A stretch of DNA of 64,000 nucleotides from Hysterium pulicare CBS 123377 (lineage: Eukaryota > Ascomycota > Dothideomycetes > Hysteriales > Hysteriaceae): the NCBI GenBank assembly GCA_000467715.1, contig AJFK01000353.1, positions 22,732 through 86,731 on the forward strand, in the 5' to 3' direction. Positions 23,141 to 34,698 of this stretch are shown here, one piece after another (the stretch's first letter is position 1; each line of letters starts with the position of its first letter). Both the position numbers and the translations under genes were made by a program. The notes under the pieces were generated by a model. The model did not search any database. It worked only from the letters and a program-made list of their open reading frames with translations, and had not been told where the DNA came from.

Positions 23141-24937
23141 TCACCGCTCGTCATCATCAACTCTCGCTCGTTTCGAAGCCCTTTCCTCCGGCTCCTGGAT
23201 TCCATATCTCTTGGTACCACTTCCACCTGCCCCACTCGCTCCTCCCGTAACCTCCGAGATCATTTCGCTAATGTTAAAGGGATCATCACTATCCTTTTCG
23301 AACTGAACAGGTCCCTCCCGCGCCTGTGTAGGCACATTAGCATCAGAAGCGTCAAGTGTCGACCATTTAGTGTATGGATAATGTGCGCTTACCTCAGCAT
23401 CAGCAGCACCCTTAAACCCTTCCTTCGCCTTGCCCATAATCTCGAATCTATCTGTTTTAGTGATCTTGTCGAACGTCTCTCCAGTATCTTCTTCATCTTC
23501 TTGATTCATGCTTGGACGGTATATACTATTGATAGCATCCTGAGCTGCGAACAGAGGTTTATCGTAGTGCTGGTCTTCGTTGAACCCGGTATTGAAGCCG
23601 CTGGTTTGGTTAAAAAGTCGCGAGTCGTACATTGTCTCTCCACCTGATGTAGGTTTAGCTAGGCCCAAGGCCACTTTCTCGGAGATGTCACGGTTCTGTT
23701 CTCGGGCCATCATTTGAATACGTCGTTCGGTACCCATCCGGGATTGGCGGAGCTCGCGCTCGTTCTCTCGACGTCTTTCCTTTCTCATCTCTTCTCGCTG
23801 CCTTGCCGCTTCGTCATCATCACTCTCAGACGCAGAGGAGTAGGGTGAAGAGCTTCTACTACGGCCAGGAGAACGACTCGCATGAGATTTGCGCCGCGAG
23901 CCACCTGCGCGTTCCTCGCGAGCCTTTTGCGCTAGACTGCGCAGATGCTCCTCTTTTTGAAGTTTCTCTTTTTCAGCAAGCTTCTGTTGCATCATGGCGC
24001 GCTGCTTGACCTCTTCTCTTGCATGGCGATCTGCAGTGAAAAGGGCTTCGGCGAATTGTGCGAATTTGTCGTTGATAGTGACATCTTGTAGCCCCCGTCC
24101 ATCTGCTGCAAGACGCTTATCAAGAGGTACCGTGTAACCCTTTGGATTTTTCCAATTCGAGATTGGCGGAGGAATGCGCCAATTCTCCTGGTCTTCCGCA
24201 GTCAATTTTCTAGGTGGGCTGTGTAAGACCGGCGGAGGCGGTGAAGGAGGCCCTCTCGGTATTCTTTTGTGTTTGAACTTGGGCGGTTCCATAGGGTCGA
24301 TTTGTCGTTGCTGAATCTTCAGAATTCTGGATTTGCCAGAGCTGGCCTCGCCCATCTGACTGGTTGGAGTGTACCTAACAAAGGTAGGCTCGTCCTTCGT
24401 CCGACCCTGGACATTTTTAGGTCGCTGAGCAGCCGTCTGTCCCGTAACAAGAGCCTGCAGTGCTTGAGCCGTCCTCTCCTTGGTAGCTTCTACGGTTTCG
24501 GCATCTGGACGATCGAGTTGCAGCTCCCCAGCATCGGCCCTCTGCCTCAAAGGAATGAGGTCCTTGAACGAAGCTTGTACAATCCTATTTTCCGCATGGC
24601 CTCTTCTCGCAATATCCTCATATTTGACCTTCCCCGCGCCATCCACCTGTAACGTTAGAGCATTGGACGAGCTCGCAGCTCCTTTTCTTCCCATATCCAG
24701 TGGGTATTGGGCAACGGGTACTTCTGGGAAGGCACCGCCATCCCCATAGTCCTCGGCAGACCGTGGGCGCCATTTGGATCGTTGACCGTATGGGGGTGGA
24801 CCGGTGCGCTTGAGCACGAGTTGGTTGTCGAGTTGGCCGGCACCGACAATCCGCGTGCCTCTTGAACCCTTCAATTCTTCATCTTCGCCAGTATACTTTG
24901 GTTTTGGAAGTGCTCTAGAAAGCGAGGTGACTGACAT
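23141..24937 (-). CDS. PRP45: Pre-mRNA-splicing factor Prp45 (SNW/SKIP)
   Basis: A single frame from the ATG at 24937 gives 598 residues; the frame runs further upstream but only to a TTG. The SNW domain is recognised by PPYGQRSKWRPRSAEDYGDG near the N-terminus. It is followed by the invariant core FKHKRIPRGPPSPPPPV, the WRIPPPISNWKNPKGYTV segment containing the name-giving S-N-W, and PLDKRLAADGRGLQ. SNW proteins belong to the Prp19-associated (NTC-related) set and stay with the spliceosome through both catalytic steps. The C-terminal half is charged with RE/KR-rich helices. It ends in a family-typical tail with ETMYDSRLFNQTSGF and NIYR-like SIYRP segments. Nuclear. No lesion seen. Confidence 0.95.
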   Translation of the reverse strand: MSVTSLSRALPKPKYTGEDEELKGSRGTRIVGAGQLDNQLVLKRTGPPPYGQRSKWRPRSAEDYGDGGAFPEVPVAQYPLDMGRKGAASSSNALTLQVDGAGKVKYEDIARRGHAENRIVQASFKDLIPLRQRADAGELQLDRPDAETVEATKERTAQALQALVTGQTAAQRPKNVQGRTKDEPTFVRYTPTSQMGEASSGKSRILKIQQRQIDPMEPPKFKHKRIPRGPPSPPPPVLHSPPRKLTAEDQENWRIPPPISNWKNPKGYTVPLDKRLAADGRGLQDVTINDKFAQFAEALFTADRHAREEVKQRAMMQQKLAEKEKLQKEEHLRSLAQKAREERAGGSRRKSHASRSPGRSRSSSPYSSASESDDDEAARQREEMRKERRRENERELRQSRMGTERRIQMMAREQNRDISEKVALGLAKPTSGGETMYDSRLFNQTSGFNTGFNEDQHYDKPLFAAQDAINSIYRPSMNQEDEEDTGETFDKITKTDRFEIMGKAKEGFKGAADAEVSAHYPYTKWSTLDASDANVPTQAREGPVQFEKDSDDPFNISEMISEVTGGASGAGGSGTKRYGIQEPEERASKRARVDDDER

Positions 24938-27822
24938 TGTGGGACAACGGAGTTTCGATTTGAGGATGTTCACAGCTCGCAACAGGAGTTCCGCAAGGTC
25001 TTCTGTGGCGCGACGAGGATATAGTCGTGTGCGTCAAATGAGAGCGGCAAGGGTACCAGGTGGTGAGGGGGTGGAGTATCGTTATCGTAGGAGGGCGCAG
25101 GTTAAGTGATGGTGAATTGAAGATGCCAGGGAAAAGTGAAGTTCGGAATGGTAGTTTTTCCGAAAATCGTCTCAGAACGGGCTTGGAAAGTCAGCAAAAA
25201 TACGAGTATTAATACACGCGACGTCGGAAGACATGAAACATTCACTCCGCTTTAGTGCCTCTCACAATGGTCGACTCGTCGAGATGCAAACAGCTATATC
25301 AAATACCTAGCTCTGTCTGCTCCTATCAGCTCCGGTGCTAAGACTATACAGAGGTCAGTTTTGCGCACCGGACCATCTGGAGAGTCACAACACCAAAATA
25401 TTCTGTATAACAAGAACGTCCATCCACAACACCACATTGAACCACCAGCATATCTTGAAGATGGAGAGCAGCGCAATCCACAGCAAGAACCATCGCGTTA
25501 TATCGACTAGAACAAAGCGCGCGCGAATAGATGTTGTCGTTTGAAGGGATTGAGCCGATCTGGGACCTCTCAAATCTGGACACCGACCAGACCTGAAACC
25601 AGGAAGAACTGCGAACCCTACACCACCACAGAACATCCTAATCCATATACTCCGCTTCAACCAGCTCCTCCACCTATCGCGACCGCGAAACCTAGCTTCA
25701 CGACTCTCTAGAATCTCCATGATTATCTAGAATCTCCAGCACATCCCCAAGAGCAATATCCACACCAGCATCTTTTACCTCTCTACCGATCGGAATACTC
25801 TACAATTACTTGGCAATCGAAAGCCTAGAGGCCACTGAGCATCAGGTCCCTTTGAAAAAGAAGGGTGCGCGCAGTAGGTTCCCCATTTCAGATTACCGTC
25901 TCTAAATCGAACGCGAGCTGGCCAAATAAAAGGAAAAAAACCTACCCCTATTCATAGTGCAATGCCCAGAGACTTAGCCGTGAGCAAGAAGTGACTGGGG
26001 ATGAGCATCGCGGTTAAGTGCCTCGCCAGACCTAGAGTCTGGGAGTTGAGGTGGTGTCAGACTTGAGAGGTATCTAGTCGCTACTTGCTGGGTGCCTATC
26101 GCTTCGGGTCGGAGCATCAAAGGATATATAAGGTCTTCGCATGTTGTTCTTCTAGAGGTTGCTCTACATTGAATGTCATAATCGGCCTCTCTTCGTGACA
26201 TGTATGGGGACCAGGACCAGCCCTACCTGACGCCGGTCCGCCTTGTGACCACTAGCAAAGTTGTACATTTTGCTTGAGACCTATTCTAATCAGTCAAGGT
26301 GTCAATCGGCACTGCTCATGTGGTTAATGGAGAATCAGCACATGTCCATTCTCAACCGTGCTCATTCCTGAAGTCTCGCCAGTAAAACATCTCAGACAAG
26401 ATTTACGTCTACATCAATATTCATCTCCATCGATTCACATTGAAGCTCCATGTCTATCATTTTGAGAGATTTCTCTCTATCATGACATGGATTCAGCTAC
26501 AAGACTAGCCTTACTAGAACAGCAAACTAGATAGAGAGTTTAATTTGACTCAAAATAATATATTATTAAGGAATCAGAATATCGTCAAGCCTAGGAAAAT
26601 TGTACACCTCGACCCTGTGGGAGATATATTTTTTACATAAGAAAAAAGATACAAAAAAAGATGAGAAAAATAAGAATTAATATGTCTACAAAACCGCACT
26701 GTCCACAAAATCACAGCCGCCTAATGTTGCAAAGCTCCTCCACGTTCCAAAATGCACGTGGAGCTTGGTTTGTAGCAGGAAACAAGAGGCAATCTAGTTT
26801 GTATGGAAGGAGCAGGTTTGCTATAGCCACTCACTATTTCTTGTTTACCTATATAGGCCGAGCTCTTCGCTGATTGATACGGGAGATATGATCCTTGTAT
26901 TATTACAATTGTGCTGGATTATTGGCCGTAATCAAGTCGAACCTACAGGTACAAAGTTCAAAGTGTCCAGGTTGTGGACAGAGGCATTATCACAATTCGC
27001 AGTGCACCGCAGAAAGCCATTTTTGAAAAGCGCAAACCTCACACAACTGTGACCAAGGTGCAGCTGCTGGGGCCAAGTCACTACAGTAGCTGAAGGATGC
27101 CATATTTCTTTTGTCTATCCTTTCAGGGTCAGGCCTCCCTCTTACACAACTGTCTGGTAGACCTTCGTCCAAGGGACCTCGTTTAAATATATTGTGGGTG
27201 AATCGTAGTATGCAATGGCTAATTTGATTCCTGAGGAAGGAGTGGTGAGGATTCTGCCACGCATCCCAATGCCGATCATATTGGAGTACTTTCGTTATGA
27301 GAACTGGAAACCATCAGATGAATACGTAAACTGGGGCACAGTACCATTGTGATATTCATAAATAAAAGGGGGGGGGGTGAATAAATCGTCTGGTGTCAAA
27401 ACGTTAGCGCAGCCAGACGATTCAGAGCGACCTCTCCGTTACATGATGGAACACGATTGACAGAAGGATGAGGACAAAGTTGAGACAGTGAGACCCGTTC
27501 AGTTAGAGGCGTCTGCACGTCAACGGAAAACAACATTTTTCGTAAGCATGCCTGTTGTTCCGTGTGTGATGATAGCCGTCTCGTGCATCAAATGGGTTCT
27601 AGCTCCTGTGCTCCTGTATTCTTTGGGTGGTCCCCTGCGCCGTCGTGAATTGGCGCGGAGGTGAGCCGTTGAATTCACCTGGGCATCTCCGCAAAAAAAT
27701 GAAGACTTCCAGTTCCTTGAAACAGCGGGCGGACCTTGGGGTAGCCATGTCTTCCAACACGAAGAGCAAGCCTGGCCCTTGAAGCGTACTGACCATCGAA
27801 ACCTGGTTTTGTACATCCCAGT
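24938..27822. other. Gene-free region of 2.9 kb, AT-rich in the middle
   Basis: Open frames here are short, mostly non-ATG and overlap one another. The segment about 26.4-26.7 kb is notably AT-rich. A run of ten G lies at about 27367-27376. No RNA gene or paired repeat was identified. Confidence 0.5.
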
Positions 27823-30455
27823 ATGGGTCCCGCTTTGCAGCGCAAACACAACGCGTCGACCACCAACTCCCCAAAACACCAGCGAACAAATACCACTCTC
27901 TCGACTCCGAATCTGTCGCGCATTCCCTCGAGTACCACGAGTACTGCCACTCCTCGCTCTCGTCGCGCTACCAATCCATCCACGCCGACTCTGACACCGC
28001 ATTCCGTTCCCACCGCTTCCTCTCCTCCTTCCTACTTCTCCCCGCAACCGCAATCCTCAGGTGCAGAACCTCGATCGCCGGCCAATAGACGACCTCCAGC
28101 CTCATTCAGTGGCCATGGCATAGACAATTCACGCGGCCCGCCCATTGCTCTCATAACTCAAGGCTCCTACTCCTCCGACATTTCGCGCCGCGCGCCGAAG
28201 TCGTCGGACTTTGCTTTTGCCCAGCAGCAGCTGTTGCAATTAGGACTCGTTTCCCCTGGAGGCGCCAAACCACCTAAACCGCCAAGTAGCATAGCCAGCT
28301 CGAGCCTCAGCAGAGAGCGGAGGGATCGATCCGCAGACAGAGGCGAGTCGTCTCTCCGTCCTCCAAATACTGCCCGACTAAGTTCTGGACGTTCCGATCA
28401 GATGGACAGCTCATTGGATGAGTCCTCCGATTATGATTCAGGCCGGCGTAGTCAGCTTGGGGACACTTTAAACCTGCGAAATCGGCACCGGTCGGGAACC
28501 AGTTCTGGAGATGATGGAGACCAGGGAGAGGATCTGTTCTTGAATTTAGCACAAGATAATTCACAAAAAGAAAGCCCGGAAGATAGTACAACGCGTGTAG
28601 AAAGAAGACGGGTAAGTGTCCCTTTACGCATGCGTGCGTTTACTTTGCACAACTAGATGGAGAGGATATCACGTTGTGGGACGCATTCACATTCTGTGAA
28701 GAATCCAATATACATCCACCTTGAATCAAGCTAATGTGAACATAGTCTCGAATAGCTCGGGCAGGCAATCGATCTTCATTACCAACAAATACTTACTCGT
28801 CTCCTGCCCCGCAATCAAACTCCACAACCCCGAATGCAAGCAAAGTACCCTCTGCGATCGACACCAAGCAAGGGACACAACATAAAAGATCCTCTCACCT
28901 ACCTTCACCGTCCCTCAATCTAAGAAACCAACGTGAGCAGTCGCCAATGTCGCTAGTAAATGTGCTTGACGGCCCTCAATCTCGACATCTTAGCCTAACA
29001 CCCCAAGCATCCTTTTCATCGTCAAAGTCAAAGGATCAGCAACCCTCGCCACAGCTACTACCGCATTATGGAAGAAGGCGCCCATCTTACCCTGATGCTA
29101 TTCAAACCCCACCAAACCGAACTCATACATATCGACCGTCCAATTTGCACTACTCTTCATCGCGCGACCCCGAGCCAGCCCATATTGATATTGCAGAGCC
29201 GGCTAACAGTGGAACCCACTCCCGACCGGATGGCTCCGAATCCGTTGATTCAACAGGACCACCTGCTTCTGTATGGGATGAGCTGGATGAATTGAAAACC
29301 AGAATACGGAGAATAGAACTTTCTGGGAAGATGCCCGCCACATCTGCTGCGGCAGTGTCGAACGGTTCAGGCGATCGTCCTAAAACTGCTACGACGACTG
29401 CGACGACCTTATCATCCTCTCCAAAGCATCTCCGCAAATCTAGTATCTCTCCTTCAGAGTCCACTATTGCAGGACATACCGCGCCCAATGTGCATCCTTT
29501 ATTGCATACCGCGCTCGCAAAAGCGAAAGACCATGTAGCACCTCAGATATACCGTGTTCTTGAGGCCGCAGCTGCCGAAGCGCTAGACTTGGCAGCTTTG
29601 ACTGGGAGTGCTGGACCGCAGGGTACTCTTTTCTCTGCGAGTTCTATTATCAACGGCGTAACCGTCCCGGATCGACAAGTGCGGAGGAAGGCCGATAATT
29701 TGTGTCGCAGTTTGACGGAGCTTTGTATTGCTCTATGCGAGACAAAGACGAGCCCTATGAGCCCCGCTTTCAGAACAGCAAATGCTGGCTCGAGGCGTTC
29801 TAGTATCCAGGTCAACGGCGACTCTAACACGCCAACCTACGGTCGCGAAGTGCGTGCTAGCGTCGAGCCTGAAAGAAATAGTCCTAGTAGAGCTCTTAGT
29901 CGTATCGAAGCAAGGAGGACCAGTATATTGGCCGCCAATGGAGGTTCTCGCGAAGCAAGTCTAGAACCGCCTACACCGTCTCAGTCATCAATTCCAAGTC
30001 GGTTCAGCCGTACAGGTACAAGTTTACTTAGAACACGACGAACAGCCAACGAAGAAGATGACGATCCAACTATTCGAGTACCGTCACGAGCCATGACGGA
30101 AGTAAATCGTATCACGTCGAACCGAGCGAAGCGCCTTAGTGGGAACTACACTTCACAGGAGCCAGTGCCCGAACTCCAGCCTTCGCCATCCCTTCAACAT
30201 ACGTCATCACTTCGTAGGCCTAGTGAGGTGAATGCAAGAGAGCAATCCTCACTCCTGCGTGACGGTAATCGCCGGTATCTGGATCGACAGACTCCTGAGA
30301 GGACTATACCCGGAGAGGCGTTCACCAGCGAGGAACGACGGAAGACTCAGCTGCCGCAATATTCCAATACTGTAAGGGCACCAGCTGCCGCTTCGGGCCT
30401 TGTAAGGACGGGGAGTCTCAACAGACGCTTTCGAGGAACTGGAGTTGGCGATTGA
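27823..30455 (+). CDS. Conserved fungal protein, Ser/Pro-rich, unknown function
   Basis: Two exons (27823-28611, 28746-30455) joined in phase 0 over a 134-nt intron (GTAAGT, branch GCTAAT, CATAG) give 832 residues. I do not recognise an established domain. The first 350 residues are Ser/Thr/Pro-rich and probably disordered. About residue 440 there is a short predicted coiled coil, VWDELDELKTRIRRIELSGK. About 60 residues further on is an ordered, well-composed block that starts with HVAPQIYRVLEAAAAEALDL and GSAGPQGTLFSASSI. It continues with DRQVRRKADNLCRSLTELCI and then returns to Ser/Arg-rich sequence. The pattern suggests a cytoskeletal or cell-cortex scaffold, but that is only a guess from composition. 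Similar architecture is common in uncharacterised Pezizomycotina proteins. Confidence 0.75.
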
Positions 30456-31841
30456 ACGGCCACTGTGGTTTAAGGATTCCGACATATTAACAATTAAATA
30501 CACCATTTCAGAGCTTTTAACGCACCATCAAGTTTCCACATCGTCGGAGAATCATGACTCAGTAAATCACGCGCAACTGGCCTCCCAGCAGAGAGCTTAG
30601 ACGGATTCCACGCCGAGGTGCATTGGTCTGTAGGATGGTTATCGTAAGGAGAGTGGGTGTATCTAGGGGGTGGTGTTGCGCACGGTATGATGAGCATATC
30701 ATGAATTGTTCATATCTTACCAGGCATGGCACGGAATCGATTTAGCCGCATTTGCTAGTTTTGGCGTTGGCACTAGCGCGAATCCAAGGCATTTGTTTAG
30801 GTTGAAGGTTTATACGAGGCATGCATGCTGGCCGAAGTCTAGGATGGCAGAAAAACGAGTATTTTAAGAGACTATTATATCCAAGGACAGAAATTATGAA
30901 GCTTTAATCTTCCCCTTGATCTATTGTCATCTCTTTCCGACCGGAAGAATCCAAAAACCACGCCCGGTTTCCCCTTTCGTCCAGGTATCTCTCGCTCCCA
31001 CTCAATGCCGTAAGTCATCCAATACCGAGTCACAACTGTCGCTAATTCAGACCATTCACCGAACCTGTTCCATCGTACCATGGCGGTAAAGAGTAGGAGT
31101 GTAGCTTGTACTACTCTACCTAATTAGACAATTACTTCGTGATTACGAGCTGCGTAAAGCCCCCCACTGGGCTCAGACGAGGACTCTCGTAACGTTAATA
31201 TATCCAGTTCACCTCCTTCCGCATAGTTGTTTTGCCCTTTACGATACGCACCGAAGTGCTTTCGTTGCCGTGAGCCTCACCACCATGTCTCTCTTTACCC
31301 CTATCTCTCGTTGTATCCAATCTATGAAGAGACTCTTTAGGTTACACCGAGAGTCGACCATGCGAGAGATAAACGATTTCAGCGAGCTTTATCAGAGTAG
31401 ATAAGTCATCTCGTTTCCCGTGTAATCACACATCTTCTGCGCTTTGAGACGGCAGCCTGCCTCGTAACCCTCGCATCCGGAAAGACGCTTGACGTAGAGT
31501 CGGGAGAGATGATTGGGACCACCGTTAAGAAGTAACCAATAAGATGACCGTTGACGAGAGTCGTGGGGGATGACCTGGACGGCTATTGAGAGAGATAATC
31601 AAGACGGTCACTGGGCAGAGTCGGAGAGATGAACCAGATGATTCTCAAGTAGACTGCGATTCGGAAGGTTGCCATCATCTACCTACCTAGGAAGGAGCGG
31701 TCTAGCTTTGACACCAACACACGTTCTATCTCCATCTCTCCGCGACACCTTCCCACTCTCACCAACCTACAACCACCGCATTTACCGTACCGAACACAGG
31801 AGTCTCCCCCGTGTTTCTTCTCTCCGCAATACATTATTCTC
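30456..31841. other. Intergenic region
   Basis: One small ATG-started frame on the minus strand (31081-30875, 68 codons, beginning MVRWNRFGEW, Trp- and Arg-rich) could be a short gene or chance. Two copies of AGAGTCG(G)GAGAGATGA lie near 31496 and 31617. Otherwise empty. Confidence 0.4.
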
Positions 31842-32612
31842 TTGTATTTTACTCCCTGTCATTTCATATCCGTCATATCAACTAAAGAGAAGACTAGCCC
31901 CAAGGAAACGGAATCATGCGCTCAGCAAGGTCAGTCTCTTATCTGCCTTCTCTCCCTCCTGTTCTTCATATTGACTTCACGTATAGAACTTATAGATAAG
32001 ACTCTCAAGGGCGCGAGACGAAGAATCCGCCTTGAACCCCAGTATGAAGATGTTGCGTCTGCGAAAGCCCAGTTCACCAGGCAGCCAGAAGGCCAGGCCT
32101 TCACTTGGCCAAGAGCCTCAGGCAAGAAGAGGTCATGGATGGCAGATACTATTCTCTTCAAGATTGCGATACAATCGCATATTGACGGCGAGACTTCTAT
32201 CAAAGATAGAGACGCAGAGGGCAAGAAGAAGGTGGTCCTTACTCTTATTTCTCATGTCACCAACCCTTCAGACACCACCCGCCATTCCAGCGCTACAAAC
32301 ACTTCAAACAACTCCGGCACTATGGACAACCGCGCTATGAACCTCTCCACCGCTACAAACCCTTTCTCTGGCCCGAACCACTCAAACATTGCAAACCATT
32401 CCCGTCCCGCCGGCGCGTTGAATACTCTTGAAGGACGCAAGAATACAGCTCCCAGTTACAATGCTGCTGACTCTGGCTTTGATACTGGCATTACTGATGA
32501 GGAGCTTCTGGGTCTGACCGATGACTTCCTTGATGACAATGGCATTGCAGATGAAGATCTGTTGGGCCTTGGGCTCCAAGGCACCGAAGGAGACAAGGAT
32601 GGAGATAAAGAC

Positions 32613-32831
32613 GGAGCACAACACAAGGAAGGGGAGGGAGCATACTCTTATGCAAGGGAGGAGGCCAAGGATAAAGATGTCGATGGAGACGTCAATGGAG
32701 ACGTCAATGGAGCACAATAGAAGGAAGGGGAGGGAGCATACTCTCACGGAAAGGAGAAGGCCAAGGATAAAGATGTCGATGGAGATGTCGATGGAGATGT
32801 CAATGGAGATGTCAATGGAGCACAATACAAA
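32613..32831 (+). repeat. Tandem coding repeat, 96- and 108-bp units
   Basis: Three successive units each begin GGAGCACAA then CAC, TAG or TAC, then AARGAAGGGGAGGGAGCATA and end in GATGTCGATGGAGAYGTC-type subunits. The first period is 96 bp and the second 108 bp because of one extra 12-bp GGAGATGTCAAT-type subunit. Translation alternates Lys-Glu-Gly-Glu-Gly-Ala-Tyr-Ser with Asp-Val-(Asp/Asn)-Gly. Confidence 0.85.
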
Positions 32832-33125
32832 GAAGGGGAGGGAGCATACTCTCACAGAAGGGAGAACGCAGAAGATGGAGATGCAGATGAGATTCCAAGA
32901 CGCGGTTGGCGGCATCTTGGAAGCCAATTAAAGAGACCCAGAAGAGAGAGCTTGTTGAGCGACGACAGCAACGGTTCATCGGATCATAAAGACAGCGCCA
33001 CAAGTCCATTGCCCCTGGCTCGCCGTATCACCCGCAGCAGCGCAAATGCTTCTACCACTCATTCCCAGTCCTCCAAGAGACTAAAAGTGGCGCTGACGTC
33101 GAATCAGCCAGCTACTGACGGCATC

Positions 33126-33293
33126 AGCAGTAATGATTACATGGGCCATCTCACCAACTTAGACGTTCTCACGAATCCCAGGAAGGCTGGAAATGCAGGC
33201 ATCGGCCTCAGCAAGAATGACTACCTGGGCCATCTCGCCAGCTTTGGCGTTCTTATGGATACTGGGAATGCTGGAAATGCAGGCATCGGCCTT
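33126..33293 (+). repeat. Tandem duplication, two 84-bp units
   Basis: Two in-frame units of exactly 84 bp (33126-33209, 33210-33293) share GGCCATCTC and GCTGGAAATGCAGGCATCGG blocks. Each encodes 28 residues with the pattern NDYxGHLxxxxVL...GNAGIGL. Confidence 0.85.
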
Positions 33294-34077
33294 GATACCA
33301 CGAACACAACGTTAAGCGGCACTACTACCCCTACTGGCTTCGCTGGCGTCGCTGGCCTTACTGATCTCAAGCACACATCTAAGAACCGCAAGTTAACCCC
33401 AATTGTGGTCGACTTTGATGCAGGGGCTTATGGCAAGCACGGCAACTATGTTTGGTTGCGCGCCTTGGGGGTCTATTTGTCATATGACTTTACGACTAAG
33501 GAGGTAAACGTTGGTTCTCTATGTCGCTACTATATTGAGTGTGACTTTCCTGTTAAGGAGAGCGATCACATCGTATACGAGTATGCTCATACCTTGAGGA
33601 TCAGCAGAAGAGGATACCACAAGAACGGGATTATGATGACTCCGCGAGACGATGCGTACACCTTTGCACAAAAGCACTCGACTACAAAAGCGCTCGATGA
33701 ACTCCTTAGTCTTGCTGATGACGATGTCGAATTTAATTTTCAGTGCGAGTGCGGCACAAAAAGTCGAATCACCGGAACATGCAAGATATCAATAGGCTTA
33801 AACAAGCCTCATAACGCAATGCTTAAGCACCTGCAAATTGTACACGGGTTATTTCTGAGCGACTTTCCTTGTTGTAGAGCACATCAGACTGCGTATACCA
33901 CCCACGAGTCGTACGCAGAACACGTCAAGTCCACGCATACTGTCGATCCCAACACTGTCAGTACTACCACTACCCTCTGACAACGCTCCCCCTTTCTGGG
34001 GTTGTGGAGAAGAGCATGGATGGCTGAAGGGACCCGCCAATGGTCAGATCCACCTCCGATATGATAGCAAGTGGATA

Positions 34078-34604
34078 ATGTTGAAGCCAGATACTCGGGA
34101 AGTTTCTAGTACTTCTTTGGTAATGGATAGGTCTACTTCATATTGGAGAAAACGCCTTATGAAGCGGGCCCGTGTTACTTTAGAGGGCAACCATGCAGAT
34201 CATGCGGTGTATGCCAAGTTCTCCGACATCAATAAACTGGTGCCGTATCTCATTTTAGAGCTCCAAGCAGCTTATCAAGCTTGCTAGAGGCCTACTATGC
34301 CTGGCAAAATGGGTATGACTTTCGTTTTATCTGTGGCTACTGTCAGCACTATATTGCATCTGATGCGAAAAAGGTTGTAGTACATATGGAGACTAACCAC
34401 AAAGGTCTTTGTGTTGGTGAGCATGCATATTTATACATGCCCTGTTCACGAGTCTATGCGGCGCCGGGCTGCTACAAGGAACATAGGGCGAAAAATTTAA
34501 TAGATACAGAATATATTCTTGAAATGGGCCTTGATCGTTTACTTAATAATACATCACGTGTTAGCAACTTAGCATACCTGCCTACAGCTTGGCTTTCCAC
34601 TTAA
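34078..34604 (+). pseudogene. Decayed zinc-finger-like gene fragment
   Basis: Two overlapping frames (34078-34287 and 34281-34604) read as one broken protein: the first ends ELQAAYQAC-stop and the second starts LLEAYYAWQNGYDFRF one frame over at about 34281-34287. The second part carries FICGYCQHYI...HMETNH and PCSRVY...CYKEH, a C-x2-C/H-x4-H arrangement like the fingers at the end of the preceding gene. It may be a paralogous C-terminus. No start signal or complete domain. An intron at the break cannot be excluded, but no donor and acceptor pair restores the frame. Confidence 0.45.
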
Positions 34605-34698
34605 GGAAGCTTCACTGTGGTTTTAATGGATGTTAACACCACCACTCAACCAGTACCTTTACCACGACTTAACACCATCGCTGAGCAGCAGCTTCATC

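Larger units (their letters stand above)
31842..33980 (+). pseudogene. Zinc-finger-like accessory protein with in-frame TAG, repeats inside
   Basis: One reading frame runs from about 31842 to the TGA at 33980 and is interrupted only by a TAG at 32718-32720. No ATG opens the 5' part: the frame starts at TTG, and the first in-frame ATG is at 32139. A possible intron (31930-31986, 57 nt, GTCAGT...GTATAG) keeps the frame either way. The stop lies in a tandem repeat where the sister units have CAC (32622) or TAC (32826) at the same codon. Downstream is a duplicated block (33126-33209 and 33210-33293, core NDYMGHL / NDYLGHL ... NAGIGL). A C-terminal domain follows with two C2H2-like fingers: CEC...HLQIVH at 33744-33845 and CCRAH...HVKSTH at about 33868-33935. 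Family not recognised. Called pseudogene, but one base change is all that separates it from an open gene. Confidence 0.6.

Noticed and set aside
25385-25760. F-box-like stretch on the plus strand and a 111-codon frame on the minus strand
   Set aside because: The plus-strand stretch is short, stop-ridden and lacks the F-box consensus; the minus frame has no motif and no ATG-supported start.
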